Assembly (NCBI GenBank): GCA_009838975.1
Contig: VXQO01000048.1
Span: 54,523-118,522 of the forward strand
Length of the DNA stretch: 64,000 nt
Direction of reading: 5' to 3'
From: Gemmatimonadota bacterium
Lineage (GTDB): Bacteria > Gemmatimonadota > Gemmatimonadetes > Longimicrobiales > Gaopeijiaceae
Shown here one piece after another: positions 54,029-63,694 of this stretch. Made by a program: the position numbers and the translations under genes. The notes under the pieces were generated by a model. That model worked only from the letters and a program-made list of their open reading frames with translations, did no database searches and was not told where the DNA came from. Position 1 is the first letter of the stretch, and every line of letters starts with the position of its first letter.

Positions 54029-55263
54029 AGCTGGACGGTCTTCCGTGGGCCCGGCACTGGCCCTTCACCGGCGCGGTGCTGGCGCTCTCCCTCTTCGGCG
54101 TGGCGATGATCTACTCCGCAGGGGTGAAGAACATCCCCAGCCCGGTCACCGAAGGGATATGGGTACGCCAGGCCATCGTGTTGCTGGGCGCGATCCTGTT
54201 GCTGATCGGACTCTCGCAGATTCCGTCCCGGTGGTTCGAGTGGATGGCGATTCCCCTCTACCTGCTTTCGCTCGGTGTGCTGGCCGTCACTCTCGTGATC
54301 GGCACCGGATCCGGGACCGCAGAGGGGATGAGGAGCTTCCTCAACGTCGCCGGTTTCCAGTTCCAGCCCGGCGAGGCGGCGAAGATCACCACCGCGCTTG
54401 CGCTCGCGAAACTGCTGGCGAGGAAGGCCGACGGGCCGGAACACCTTCGCGATCTCGTCTGGCCGGTGGCGATCGTGGGCGCGCCGCTGGCACTGGTGGT
54501 GCTTCAACCGGACCTGGGTACCGCCCTGGCCTTCGTCGGCATCTTCTTTGCGGCGATCTTCTGGGCAGGCACGCCGTGGCCGATGATTCTCTTTACTGCA
54601 TCCCCGGGGCTGTCGCTGATCCTCTCCTTCAGCACGTGGATCTGGTCCGCGTATTTCCTGTCGCTGATCGTCGGGCTCTACATCTACCGCTACAGGCTCT
54701 ACCTGGTGGAGTCCCTCGGCGTGATCCTGGCGAACCTCGCTGCCGGCGCGATCGCCCAACCCCTCTGGAACTCGCTGCAGCAATACCAGCGAAACCGGAT
54801 TCTGGTCTTTCTGGATCCGGACATCGATCCGCAGGGGGCCGGGTGGCAGCTCGTTCAATCCAAGGTGGCCGTGGGAAGCGGTGGGGTGCTGGGCAAGGGG
54901 TTCACCCTTGGCACGCAAAAACGTCTCAATTTCCTTCCCGAGCAGCATACCGATTTCATCTTCAGCGTGGTGGGAGAGGAACTGGGTTTTGTGGGGACTT
55001 CGCTCGCCCTGGTCTTCTTCGGCTATCTCTTCTTCCGCATGATACGCCTGGCGCAGGCGTTTGACGATCCCTTTTCCGGCATTTTTGTGTTCGCTATATT
55101 AGGGGTTTGGCTCACGCACGTGGTCGTCAACGTGGGAATGACCGTGGGGGTCGTTCCGATCACCGGAATACCGCTGCCCTTCATCAGTTACGGAGGATCC
55201 TTTCTCCTGATGTCCTGGGTGGCCGCCGGGCTTGTCGTGGGGATGGCCAGAGACGTTCGCTGA
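54025..55263 (+). CDS. rodA: Peptidoglycan glycosyltransferase RodA (SEDS)
   Basis: 412 residues with about ten membrane helices. SEDS landmarks: FQPGEAAKITTALALAKLL (the conserved Gln-Pro-x-Glu segment), LVVLQPDLGTALAFVGIFF with the catalytic Asp, and FLPEQHTDFIFSVVGEELG and LPFISYGGSFLLMSW near the end. It polymerises glycan strands from lipid II together with PBP2. GTG start overlaps mrdA (GTGA). An extracytoplasmic loop between residues 245 and 310 is of normal size. Confidence 0.95.
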   Translation: MKLDGLPWARHWPFTGAVLALSLFGVAMIYSAGVKNIPSPVTEGIWVRQAIVLLGAILLLIGLSQIPSRWFEWMAIPLYLLSLGVLAVTLVIGTGSGTAEGMRSFLNVAGFQFQPGEAAKITTALALAKLLARKADGPEHLRDLVWPVAIVGAPLALVVLQPDLGTALAFVGIFFAAIFWAGTPWPMILFTASPGLSLILSFSTWIWSAYFLSLIVGLYIYRYRLYLVESLGVILANLAAGAIAQPLWNSLQQYQRNRILVFLDPDIDPQGAGWQLVQSKVAVGSGGVLGKGFTLGTQKRLNFLPEQHTDFIFSVVGEELGFVGTSLALVFFGYLFFRMIRLAQAFDDPFSGIFVFAILGVWLTHVVVNVGMTVGVVPITGIPLPFISYGGSFLLMSWVAAGLVVGMARDVR

Positions 55264-55308
55264 CGTGCGCCGAGTCCGAGGATGCCGAAGTAGTCGGAGG
55301 CGCGCAGC

Positions 55309-56166
55309 TTGGCCTGGTTTCAGAAACAGAAGACACGCCTGACCTCGGAGGGTCGCCGGGATCTTCCGCGTGACGTCTTCGAGAAGTGTGACGGCTGCGG
55401 CGAAATCCTCTACCGGGAGCGCCTCGAGCAGAACGTCGGCGTGTGCCCGGAATGCGGCTGTCATTTCCGGATTCCCGCGGTCCGCTATGTGGAGCTCCTT
55501 GCCGACGAAGAGTCCTTCGAAGAGGTGGATGAGGAGATGACGAGCGGTGATCCCCTCGGTTTCACCGACCTCAAGCGATACGGGGACCGACTCGAGGCGG
55601 CACGCGGGCGCACAGGACGAAACGAGGCGGTGATCACCGGACGCGCGCGCATCGAGGGGATCCCGGTGGTCCTGGCCGTGATGGATTTCTCGTTCATCGG
55701 CGGATCGATGGGATCGGTCGTCGGCGAGAAGATTGCACGCGCCGGGCGGGACGCCCTCGACCGTGAACTCCCCCTGATCGTGGTGAGCGCGTCCGGGGGT
55801 GCCCGCATGATGGAGGGGATTTTCTCGCTGATGCAGATGGCCAAGACCTCGGCGGTCCTGGCCCGCGTCCACGAGCGCGGCCTTCCGTACATCTCCGTGC
55901 TAACCGATCCCACCACCGGTGGGGTTACGGCATCCTACGCCATGCTCGGCGACGTCAACCTGGCGGAACCCGGTGCGCTCATCGGCTTTGCGGGCCCGCG
56001 CGTAATCGGCGAGACGATCAAGCAGGAGTTGCCTCCGGGTTTCCAGAGCGCCGAGTTTCTGGAAGAGCACGGGATGGTGGACCGCGTAGTGGACCGCCGT
56101 GAGCTCAAGAGCGCGATCGCCCAGCTGCTGCGTCACACAGGGGAGGGGTGGCGGCCCTGGGGCTGA
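55309..56166 (+). CDS. accD: Acetyl-CoA carboxylase carboxyltransferase subunit beta
   Basis: 285 residues. The N-terminal zinc finger is CDGCGEILYRERLE...CPECGCHFR, with the cysteines near 27/30 and 46/49. The crotonase-fold core follows with ARMMEGIFSLMQMAK, LPYISVLTDPTTGGVTASYA and IGFAGPRVIGETIKQELP. With AccA it transfers carboxyl from biotin to acetyl-CoA to make malonyl-CoA. TTG start at 55309 with CGGAGG upstream. It is followed by folC with a 19-nt overlap, the usual accD-folC pair. Confidence 0.95.
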   Translation: MAWFQKQKTRLTSEGRRDLPRDVFEKCDGCGEILYRERLEQNVGVCPECGCHFRIPAVRYVELLADEESFEEVDEEMTSGDPLGFTDLKRYGDRLEAARGRTGRNEAVITGRARIEGIPVVLAVMDFSFIGGSMGSVVGEKIARAGRDALDRELPLIVVSASGGARMMEGIFSLMQMAKTSAVLARVHERGLPYISVLTDPTTGGVTASYAMLGDVNLAEPGALIGFAGPRVIGETIKQELPPGFQSAEFLEEHGMVDRVVDRRELKSAIAQLLRHTGEGWRPWG

Positions 56167-57617
56167 CCGGGCGACACTCGCAGGAGCCCCCGCAGGGGCC
56201 GATCGAAACACGGCCGCGGTTGGGCACGTCGCCGGATCCGGGCCGCGCACCCGGAGCCGACCCGCTCCTGGATGCCCTGTTCCCGGACGCTCCCAGCACG
56301 GTGGACTGGGGCCTCGACCGCATGAGGGCCGCCCTCGCCGAACTTGGCGATCCCCATCGGCGCTACCGCTGCCTCCACGTCGGGGGGACCAACGGCAAGG
56401 GATCCGTCGCGTCCACCTGGGCCTCGATCCTGCAACGTCACGATGCCCGCACCGGGCTCTATACCTCGCCCCACCTCTGCTCGTTCCGGGAGCGCATCAT
56501 GATGGGCGGACGGCCGGTCCCGGCGACCCGCCTGGTCGAGACCGCGACCCGGCTGCGCCCGCTTGCCAGCGAACTCCGCATGTCCTTCTTCGAAGCGACG
56601 ACCCTGCTCGCCATGGTCGTGTTCGCCGAAGAAGGGGTGGATACCGCCTGCATCGAGGTGGGTCTGGGCGGGCGTCTGGACGCGACCAACGTCGTTGTGC
56701 CCGAGGTCTCCGCGATCACCAACGTGGCCCTCGATCACCAGGAATATCTCGGACACTCCCTGGAGGAGATCGCGCGCGAGAAGGCCGGGATCATCAAGCC
56801 GGGGGTTCCCATCGTGACCGCCGAGGGCAGGCCCGCGGTCCTCGAAGTCCTGCGGGCGCGGGCCAAGGAGGTGGGCGCGCCTCTCCACCGGGTGGAGCCC
56901 TGGCGGGACATCACGGATCTCAGGCTCGGTCCGGCCGGAACCCGCTTCACCCTTCGTGCAGGCGCCGGAAACGTTTTCGAGCTCGAAACGCCTCTTCCCG
57001 GCGCGCATCAGGCCACGAACGCGGCCCTGGCCGTGCGTGCCCTCGAACTGCTCCCCGACCCGCCCTCACGGGACGCGATGACCACGGGCGTCGCCAGGGT
57101 GCAATGGCCCGGACGCGGCCAGATCCGCCGGATCGACGACCGGCTCTTCATCTTCGACGTCGCGCACAATGTGGCCGGTGTGGAAGCGCTGGTTCGCGTC
57201 CTTGCCGACCTGGCGCCCCCCAGGCCCATCGTCCTGCTGGCCGGCATCCTTGGCGACAAGGACTGGTCGCGGATGCTGCCTCCCCTCGTTGACCTCGCCG
57301 ACCGCGCGGTCTTCACCGTACCGTCGTCGGCACCCGCCGAAAGACTCTGGAACCCGCGCAAGGTGGCGGATACGGTCGCCCGCGGCACGCCCATCGAAGT
57401 GCGGGCCCGGGTCGACACCGCCCTGGATCGCGCCATGGCCCTCGCGAGGGGCGGAACGGTCGTCGTCACGGGGTCGTGCCACACGGTGGGGGACGTGCTC
57501 GTCGTACTGGGGCTGAGCCCGTTCGAACCAGACCGCGATTCGGACGGACCCTCCACCGCCTCGACCACCACGTCCAGAGCCTCCGGCCGCCCGCCCGCCG
57601 ACCCGGGCCGGGATTGA
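56148..57617 (+). CDS. folC: Folylpolyglutamate synthase/dihydrofolate synthase
   Basis: 489 residues of Mur-ligase fold: HVGGTNGKGSVASTWASIL (P-loop), TGLYTSPHLCSFRERI, EVGLGGRLDATNVV, ITNVALDHQEYLG and KAGIIKPGVP, then the ligase C-terminal domain with DVAHNVAGVEAL and GILGDKDW. It adds glutamate to folates. The GTG start at 56148 lies inside the end of accD and is preceded by GGGGAGG. Both ends are longer than in E. coli: about 45 Pro-rich residues at the N-terminus and a Ser/Thr/Asp tail. Confidence 0.92.
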   Translation: MAALGLTGRHSQEPPQGPIETRPRLGTSPDPGRAPGADPLLDALFPDAPSTVDWGLDRMRAALAELGDPHRRYRCLHVGGTNGKGSVASTWASILQRHDARTGLYTSPHLCSFRERIMMGGRPVPATRLVETATRLRPLASELRMSFFEATTLLAMVVFAEEGVDTACIEVGLGGRLDATNVVVPEVSAITNVALDHQEYLGHSLEEIAREKAGIIKPGVPIVTAEGRPAVLEVLRARAKEVGAPLHRVEPWRDITDLRLGPAGTRFTLRAGAGNVFELETPLPGAHQATNAALAVRALELLPDPPSRDAMTTGVARVQWPGRGQIRRIDDRLFIFDVAHNVAGVEALVRVLADLAPPRPIVLLAGILGDKDWSRMLPPLVDLADRAVFTVPSSAPAERLWNPRKVADTVARGTPIEVRARVDTALDRAMALARGGTVVVTGSCHTVGDVLVVLGLSPFEPDRDSDGPSTASTTTSRASGRPPADPGRD

Positions 57618-57641
57618 TAATCCCTCCCCCCCGGTTAGATT
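57614..57641 (+). promoter_or_regulatory. Promoter of a probably leaderless hisS mRNA
   Basis: TTGATA (57614-57619), 16-nt spacer, TAGATT (57636-57641), then seven bases to the ATG at 57649. The -35 contains the folC stop codon and sits in a palindrome GGGATT-GAT-AATCCC (57610-57624). There is no Shine-Dalgarno before the ATG. Confidence 0.5.
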
Positions 57642-57648
57642 CGCCGCC

Positions 57649-58950
57649 ATGTCCTCCGATCGTTCCTTCGCGAGGCTCCCCGGTTTCCGCGACTTCGTGC
57701 CCGGCGAGTTCGCGCTTCGCCACCGCATCTTCTCGACCTGGCGCCGGGTCTCCCGCCGCTACGGCTTTCAGGAGTACGACGGCCCGCCGCTCGAACCACT
57801 GGCCCTCTACGTGGAGAAGAGCGGTACCGAGATCGTCGAACAGCTCTACAACTTCCGTGACAAGGGCGGCCGCGATGTCGCGCTCCGCCCCGAGATGACC
57901 CCATCCCTTGCCCGCATCCTCGCCATCCACAGCCGGCAGACGCCCAAGCCGATCCGGTGGTTCTCGATCCCGCAGCTCTTCCGCTATGAGCGCAGCCAGC
58001 GCGGCCGCCTCCGCGAGCACTTTCAGCTCAACGTCGACATCGTCGGCGAGGCCGGTGTCGCGGCCGACGCGGAAGTCCTGGCCGTGGCCATCGACTCGGT
58101 CAGAGGATTGGGGTTGAAAGAGTCGGACTTCGTCGCGCGCGTGAACGACCGGCGTCTCGTCACCGAAATCATGCTGGGACTGGGGATACCCGCGTCCCTG
58201 CAAACGGCCTGCCTCGCCATAATCGACAAGGCAGGCCGCGCGGGGCGCACGAAGACGTGCGACGCTCTCCGCGAGATCGGCGTCCCTGCCAGTGCCATTC
58301 GGACAGTCGCCGCACTTGTGGATGACGGGTCCCTCGCCAACGTCCGCCGCCTCTTCGCGAACCACGAGCCCGTGCTGGCGGCGCTGGAGCCGCTCGAGGA
58401 ACACCGGACCATTCTCGACGCGATGGGGCTCGGCGGCTTCGTCGAGTTCGACTTCACCGTCGTACGCGGCCTCGCCTACTACACCGGCATCGTATTCGAG
58501 CTCTTCGACCGGGCCGGGGAACTGCGCGCCATCTGCGGCGGGGGCCGCTATGATCGCCTGCTCGAGCTGGTCGGCGGAGAACCCCTTCCGGCCGTTGGCT
58601 TCGGAATGGGCGACGTGGTCCTGGGCGAACTGCTGCGCGACTGCGGCCTGGCTCCCCGGACCGCCCCGTCGTGCGACTATTTCATGATCTGGGTACAGGC
58701 GGAGCAGCGCGCCACGGCTCTCGACGCGGCACACCGGCTGCGCGAAGCGGGACGCTCGGTCATGTACACGTACCGCCCGCAGGCGGTGGGCAAGCAGCTG
58801 CGCCAGGCCGCCCGGTGCGGCGCGGCCACGGCCGTGATCATCGGCCCCGATGAGGCCGCCGCCGGGGCGGCCACGGTCCGCGACCTCGCGACGGGCAGTC
58901 AGGAGACGCTGTCGCTGGAGTCCCTTCTCACGGAGGGAGCCGTGCCATGA
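57649..58950 (+). CDS. hisS: Histidyl-tRNA synthetase
   Basis: 433 residues of a class II synthetase: motif 1 near residues 40-80 (YGFQEYDGPPLEPL), then ALRPEMTPSLAR, motif 2 FRYERSQRGRLREHFQLNVD. The two histidine-site signatures are LAYYTGIVFE and ICGGGRYDRLL, with GFGMGDVVLGEL (motif 3) before the C-terminal anticodon-binding domain. It charges tRNA-His. The stop overlaps the ATG of the small membrane protein (ATGA). Confidence 0.95.
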   Translation: MSSDRSFARLPGFRDFVPGEFALRHRIFSTWRRVSRRYGFQEYDGPPLEPLALYVEKSGTEIVEQLYNFRDKGGRDVALRPEMTPSLARILAIHSRQTPKPIRWFSIPQLFRYERSQRGRLREHFQLNVDIVGEAGVAADAEVLAVAIDSVRGLGLKESDFVARVNDRRLVTEIMLGLGIPASLQTACLAIIDKAGRAGRTKTCDALREIGVPASAIRTVAALVDDGSLANVRRLFANHEPVLAALEPLEEHRTILDAMGLGGFVEFDFTVVRGLAYYTGIVFELFDRAGELRAICGGGRYDRLLELVGGEPLPAVGFGMGDVVLGELLRDCGLAPRTAPSCDYFMIWVQAEQRATALDAAHRLREAGRSVMYTYRPQAVGKQLRQAARCGAATAVIIGPDEAAAGAATVRDLATGSQETLSLESLLTEGAVP

Positions 58951-59270
58951 CCTCCCGCACTCCCGCCCACGAACCCGGCACCGAGGACACCCGTGCCGCC
59001 CGCAAGGTGATGACCCGGGCAATCCGGCGGTTGAACGTCCTCGAGTGGATCCTGCTCGGGGCCGCGGCCATCGCTTCGCTGGTCGGCGGCTGGCTGGCCG
59101 CCCTACTGGGCAGAAGCGCCCTCGGCTTACCATTCAGGGCCACCTGGATGATCGCCTCGCTGCTTCTCTTTCTGATCCCCGGCGCGATGGCGATGGTGGC
59201 TGAGCGCCGAAGCCGGAACGCGGCGCCGAACGGGGAGGGCGCGGCGCAAGACGAGGATCAACCCGAATGA
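58947..59270 (+). CDS. Small membrane protein of unknown function
   Basis: 107 residues with two membrane helices (about 33-54, LEWILLGAAAIASLVGGWLA, and about 67-84, MIASLLLFLIPGAMAMV) and polar, acidic ends. No family recognised. It is translated from an ATG overlapping the hisS stop and is 10 nt upstream of proS, so it is part of the hisS-proS transcript. AtpI-like small membrane proteins have a similar layout, but there is no ATP synthase gene nearby to support that. Confidence 0.65.
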   Translation: MTSRTPAHEPGTEDTRAARKVMTRAIRRLNVLEWILLGAAAIASLVGGWLAALLGRSALGLPFRATWMIASLLLFLIPGAMAMVAERRSRNAAPNGEGAAQDEDQPE

Positions 59271-59280
59271 AACAAGGCCG

Positions 59281-60756
59281 ATGAGCAAGAGGAAGGGCAG
59301 ACGCAAGGGGTTTACACCCCGGTCGGAGGATTTCAGCGCCTGGTACAACGAGGTCGTGCAACAGGCGGAGCTGGCGGACTACTCTCCGGTGCGCGGAAGC
59401 ATGGTGATCCGGCCGTGGGGTTACGGGATCTGGGAGAACATGCAGCGCGCGCTCGACGACATGTTCAAGGCGACGGGCCACCAGAACGCATACTTCCCGC
59501 TCCTGATCCCCATGAGCTTCATCGAGCGTGAGAAGGAACACGTCGCCGGCTTCAAGCCCGAACTGGCGGTGGTCACGCACGCGGGCGGCAAGAAGCTCGA
59601 GGAGCCGTACGTGGTGCGCCCCACCTCCGAAACGATCATCTACGCGATGTACGCCAAGTGGGTGCAGAGCTACCGCGATCTCCCCATCCTGCTGAACCAG
59701 TGGTGCAACGTGATGCGCTGGGAGCTGCGCACGCGGCTTTTCCTGAGGACGGCCGAGTTCCTCTGGCAGGAAGGCCACACCGCCCATGCGTCGGCGGATG
59801 AGGCCGAGGCGGAGGCACGCACCATCCTGGCCGTCTACCGCACCTTCATGGAGGACTGGATCGCCATGCCGCCCGTCACCGGGTTCAAGAGCGAATCGGA
59901 GAGATTCGCGGGCGCCGTGCGGAGCTATGCGTGCGAGGCGCTCATGCAGGACGGGAAGGCACTGCAGGCGGGGACCTCGCACATGCTGGGCCAGAACTTC
60001 GCGCGACAGTTCGGTCTCACGTTCCAGAGCGAGGAGGGCAGGGAAGAGTACGCCTGGAACACCTCGTGGGGCGTCTCGACGCGCCTGGTGGGCGGAATGG
60101 TGATGACCCACGGAGACGACGGCGGGGTGGTGGTCCCGCCCCGGCTCGCGCCGACGCAGGTCATTGTCGTGCCGATCGCCCGCAACGACGACCAGCAGGC
60201 GATGCTGGTGGAAAAGGCGGCCGCGATCGTGGCCGAACTGGAGCAGCGGGGCGTGCGCGCGGCGATGGACGACCGCATGCACCTGTCGCCCGGCGCCCGG
60301 TTCTTCGACTGGGAGCGCAAGGGCCTGCCGGTGCGCGTCGAGATCGGACCTCGCGACGTGGATCGCGGCGAGGTCGTGGTGGTGCCCCGGGTAACGGACG
60401 AAGGCGGGCCTCGAAAGGAGGCGCTGTCTGAAGGGCAAGCGGTCGCGGAGATGGCGGACCGGCTCGAAGGGCTCCAGGCCCGGCTGTGCGAGACTGCGCG
60501 CGCCAGGCGGGAGGCCGACACGCACCGCGGCGAAGTCTCGTCGGTCGACGAGCTCGGGGAACTCCTCGACAGCGGCGTGGGGTTGGTGTACTCGGGCTGG
60601 AGCGGCGATCCGTCGGTCGAGGCGCGTGTCAAGGACGCCACCAGGGCCACCATCCGAGTCATCCCGAGCAAGGAGTTCCGCTCCGCCACGCCCCCGACAC
60701 GCTGCGTGGGCGGGGGACCGGCGCAGATGGAAGTGGTGTGGGCACGGGCGTATTGA
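59281..60756 (+). CDS. proS: Prolyl-tRNA synthetase, archaeal/eukaryotic type
   Basis: 491 residues without the bacterial editing insertion. VRGSMVIRPWGYGIWE (motif 1), VVRPTSETIIYAMYAKWV, LLNQWCNVMRWELRTRLFLRTAEFLWQEGHTAHA (motif 2 region near residues 137-170, key R-x-E and F-L-W-Q-E-G-H), and the AGTSHMLGQNFA segment are typical of the archaeal-style enzyme. The C-terminal anticodon domain and zinc-like tail follow. This type also occurs in Bacteroidota. ATG at 59281 after ACAAGG. Stop overlaps the lysA TTG start. Confidence 0.95.
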   Translation: MSKRKGRRKGFTPRSEDFSAWYNEVVQQAELADYSPVRGSMVIRPWGYGIWENMQRALDDMFKATGHQNAYFPLLIPMSFIEREKEHVAGFKPELAVVTHAGGKKLEEPYVVRPTSETIIYAMYAKWVQSYRDLPILLNQWCNVMRWELRTRLFLRTAEFLWQEGHTAHASADEAEAEARTILAVYRTFMEDWIAMPPVTGFKSESERFAGAVRSYACEALMQDGKALQAGTSHMLGQNFARQFGLTFQSEEGREEYAWNTSWGVSTRLVGGMVMTHGDDGGVVVPPRLAPTQVIVVPIARNDDQQAMLVEKAAAIVAELEQRGVRAAMDDRMHLSPGARFFDWERKGLPVRVEIGPRDVDRGEVVVVPRVTDEGGPRKEALSEGQAVAEMADRLEGLQARLCETARARREADTHRGEVSSVDELGELLDSGVGLVYSGWSGDPSVEARVKDATRATIRVIPSKEFRSATPPTRCVGGGPAQMEVVWARAY

Positions 60757-62018
60757 GCCCGGCGCGGCCACCGTTCCCCCGCCTCGGGGGCGTGCTGCAC
60801 TGCGGCTCCCACTCCCTGGAAGCCCTCGCCGACGAACACGGCACGCCGCTCTACGTCTACGATGGCGACCGCGCCCTGGAACGCCTGAGCACGGTGCGCG
60901 ACGCCTTTCGCGGCCCCGAACTGCTCGTCGCGTACTCCGTCAAGGCCAACCCGAACCTCGCCCTGCTCGACCTCCTCGCCCGGGCCGGCGCCGGCGCCGA
61001 CATCGTCAGCGGCGGCGAACTCTATTGCGCGCTATGCGCTGGCATCGCGCCCGAGCGCGTCGTGTTCGCCGGCGTGGGCAAGACGCGGGACGAGATGCGC
61101 TACGGCCTCGAGTCCGGCATCCGCGCCTTCCACGTGGAGAGTGCGCAGGAGCTGGAAGTCCTCGGGGCGCTGGCCTCCGAGCTGGGCCGGGAAGCACCCG
61201 TCGCGGTGCGGGTCAACCCCGATGTCGACAGCCCCACTCACGCCTTCACGCGCACCGGGCACGCGCGCGCCAAGTTCGGGGTCTCGCCCAGTGAAGCGCT
61301 CGCGCTGTATCGCCGCATCGCCGACCACCCGCACCTGCGCGCCGTGGGGGTGGACGTGCACATCGGTTCGCAGGTGCGCGAGGCGAGCCCCTTCCTGCGC
61401 GCCCTCCACGTGATCCTCGACGTGGCGGCCCGGGCGGGCCGCGAGACCGGCGCGGCCATCGAATACGTCGACCTCGGCGGCGGCTTCGGCATCGAGGACC
61501 CGGTCGCGGGAGAACTCGATCTCCCCGCCCTGGGCCGCGAGGTGGCGCTGCGGCTGCAGAAAACGTCCCGCCCCCTCCAGCTCATCGTCGAGCCGGGCCG
61601 CTTCCTCGTCGGCGATGCGGGCGTGCTCCTCACGCGCGTCCTCTATGTCAAGCGCAGCGGAGGCAAGACATTCGTGGTGACCGACGCGGGGATGACCGAG
61701 CTCATCCGCCCGAGCCATTACGGCGGCGAGCACTCGATCACGCGGGTGCGCGAAGGGGGCCAGGCACCGGCCGAAGAGGTGGACATCGTGGGTCCGGTCT
61801 GCGAGCAGGGTGATTTCCTGGCCCGCGGGCGCAGCCTGCCGCTGCCGTCCCCCGGCACGCTGCTGTGCGTCCACCAGGCGGGCGCGTACGCCGCCGCCAT
61901 GGCGTCGAACTACAACTCGCGCCCGCGCGCCGCGGAAGTGCTCGTGCAAGACGGCCGCGCCGCGCTGGTCCGCCGCCGCGAGCGGTACAGCGACCTCGTC
62001 CGCAACGAACGCCCATGA
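60753..62018 (+). CDS. lysA: Diaminopimelate decarboxylase
   Basis: 421 residues of PLP fold-type [15 protein letters not shown] carries the PLP lysine, [14 protein letters not shown] follows, and the [12 protein letters not shown] and [12 protein letters not shown] phosphate-cradle segments are present. [32 protein letters not shown] and the tail [20 protein letters not shown] complete the active site. It makes L-lysine from meso-DAP. TTG at 60753 (TTGA overlap with proS) is preferred; GTG at 60738 would add five residues. Confidence 0.94.
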   Translation: MSPARPPFPRLGGVLHCGSHSLEALADEHGTPLYVYDGDRALERLSTVRDAFRGPELLVAYSVKANPNLALLDLLARAGAGADIVSGGELYCALCAGIAPERVVFAGVGKTRDEMRYGLESGIRAFHVESAQELEVLGALASELGREAPVAVRVNPDVDSPTHAFTRTGHARAKFGVSPSEALALYRRIADHPHLRAVGVDVHIGSQVREASPFLRALHVILDVAARAGRETGAAIEYVDLGGGFGIEDPVAGELDLPALGREVALRLQKTSRPLQLIVEPGRFLVGDAGVLLTRVLYVKRSGGKTFVVTDAGMTELIRPSHYGGEHSITRVREGGQAPAEEVDIVGPVCEQGDFLARGRSLPLPSPGTLLCVHQAGAYAAAMASNYNSRPRAAEVLVQDGRAALVRRRERYSDLVRNERP

Positions 62019-63616
62019 AGACGCGTACACGCAGCCGCATTCTCATCGTCGACTACGGCTCCCAGTTCACGCAGCTCATCGCACGCCGCATCCGCGAGGC
62101 CAGCGTCTACTGCGAGATCCATCCCCCCACGCGCTCCGCCGACTGGGTGCGTCAGTGGTCGCCCGCCGGGATCATCCTCTCCGGAGGACCGTCCTCGGTC
62201 TACGACGACGATGTGCCCGTCCTCGACCCCGGCGTCCTCGCACTCGGCGTCCCCGTGCTCGGCATCTGCTACGGGATGCAGCTCATCGCCCAGCACAGGG
62301 GGGGCAGGGTTGTCCCGGGGAGGCGCGAGTACGGTCGCGCCAGCCTGCGCGTGCTGGATCCGGACGCAGCGCCACGCGCCGACACGCGCACGAAGCCTGA
62401 CGGCGACCCCGCCGACCTCTTCCACGGCTTCCGGCCCGGCGAGGATGTCACCGTCTGGTGCTCGCACGGCGACCACGTCGACGAGCCGCCTCCGGGCTTC
62501 GAGACCATCGCGGCCACGCACGACCTGCCCGTCGCGGCGTTCCGGTCGCGCTCCCGCCCGCTCTACGGGGTCCAGTTCCACCCCGAGGTCGCACACACCC
62601 CTCGCGGTCAGGAGATCGTCGACAACTTCCTCTTCCGAATCTGCCGATGCAGTGCGGACTGGACGCCAGGGGCGTTCGTGACCGAGTCGGTCGAGCAGAT
62701 CCGGCGGACGGTCGATGGCGAGCAGGTCATCTGCGGGCTGTCGGGCGGCGTGGATTCGGCGGTGGCGGCGGCGCTCGTGCACCGGGCGGTCGGCGACCGG
62801 CTCACCTGCATCTTCGTCGACACCGGGCTCATGCGCATGAACGAGCGCGAAGGGGTCGAGCGCACCTTCCGCGAACACATGGGGATCCGGCTCGAGGTGG
62901 TGGAGGCGGCCGATGAATTCCTCACACCCCTCCGAGGCGTCGCCGACCCCGAAGCCAAGCGCGAGATCATCGGCGAGACCTTCATCCGCGTCTTCGAGCG
63001 CACCACCCGCGAACTGGGGACGCACGCCCGCTTCCTGGTGCAGGGGACGCTCTACCCGGACGTGATCGAGTCGCTCTCGGTCAAGGGCCCCTCGGCGACG
63101 ATCAAGACGCACCACAACGTCGGCGGCCTGCCCGACGACATGCCCTTCGAACTGATCGAGCCCCTTCGTGAGCTCTTCAAGGACGAGGTGCGCGGGGTCG
63201 GCCGGACGCTCGGACTCGACCGCGCGTTCATTCGCCGGCACCCCTTCCCGGGTCCGGGGCTGGGGATCCGCGTGCTCGGCGAGGTCTCCGCGGAACGCGC
63301 GCGGATGCTGCGCCGCGCCGACGCGATCTATCTGAACGAAATCGAAGCCGCCGGCCTGTACGACGACATCTGGCAGGCCTTCGCGGTACTCCTGCCGGTC
63401 CGCGCCGTGGGCGTCATGGGCGACAGCCGCACCTACGAGCACGTCGTCGCACTCCGCGCCGTCACCTCGCGCGACGGCATGACCGCCGACTGGTACCCCT
63501 TCGATGCCGCCTTCCTGGCCCGCGTCTCGACCCGCATCATCAACGAGGTCGCGGGCGTCAACCGCGTAACCTACGACATCAGTTCCAAGCCTCCGGCGAC
63601 GATAGAGTGGGAGTGA
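62015..63616 (+). CDS. guaA: GMP synthase (glutamine-hydrolysing)
   Basis: 533 residues. The N-terminal class I glutamine amidotransferase has Cys in [13 protein letters not shown] and His-Glu in [10 protein letters not shown]. The ATP-PPase domain has the P-loop [27 protein letters not shown] and [13 protein letters not shown], and a C-terminal dimerisation domain ends with [10 protein letters not shown]. It converts XMP to GMP. The ATG at 62015 overlaps the lysA stop. The insert between the Cys and His motifs ([16 protein letters not shown]) is Asp/Arg-rich. Confidence 0.97.
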   Translation: MKTRTRSRILIVDYGSQFTQLIARRIREASVYCEIHPPTRSADWVRQWSPAGIILSGGPSSVYDDDVPVLDPGVLALGVPVLGICYGMQLIAQHRGGRVVPGRREYGRASLRVLDPDAAPRADTRTKPDGDPADLFHGFRPGEDVTVWCSHGDHVDEPPPGFETIAATHDLPVAAFRSRSRPLYGVQFHPEVAHTPRGQEIVDNFLFRICRCSADWTPGAFVTESVEQIRRTVDGEQVICGLSGGVDSAVAAALVHRAVGDRLTCIFVDTGLMRMNEREGVERTFREHMGIRLEVVEAADEFLTPLRGVADPEAKREIIGETFIRVFERTTRELGTHARFLVQGTLYPDVIESLSVKGPSATIKTHHNVGGLPDDMPFELIEPLRELFKDEVRGVGRTLGLDRAFIRRHPFPGPGLGIRVLGEVSAERARMLRRADAIYLNEIEAAGLYDDIWQAFAVLLPVRAVGVMGDSRTYEHVVALRAVTSRDGMTADWYPFDAAFLARVSTRIINEVAGVNRVTYDISSKPPATIEWE

Positions 63617-63647
63617 AGGGCGGCGACCGCGATCACCGCCGCGCCCT
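63617..63647. terminator. Hairpin directly after guaA
   Basis: AGGGC (63617-63621) pairs with GCCCT (63643-63647) and GGCG (63622-63625) with CGCC (63637-63640), giving nine pairs with a 2-nt bulge and an 11-nt loop. There is no T-run. It sits between the convergent ends of guaA and the lipoprotein gene. A 12-bp C6G6 palindrome (63675-63686) lies further along. Confidence 0.4.
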
Positions 63648-63694
63648 CGACACGCATCCCCACCCGCACTGATACCCCCCGGGGGGATGGCGAC

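Noticed and set aside
57466..60771. Two long minus-strand open frames (57466-59133 and 59134-60771)
   Set aside because: Antisense to hisS and proS and their neighbours; no recognisable domain, no ribosome site.
61910..63442. A 510-codon minus-strand open frame
   Set aside because: Antisense to guaA; composition typical of the complement of GC-rich coding DNA.
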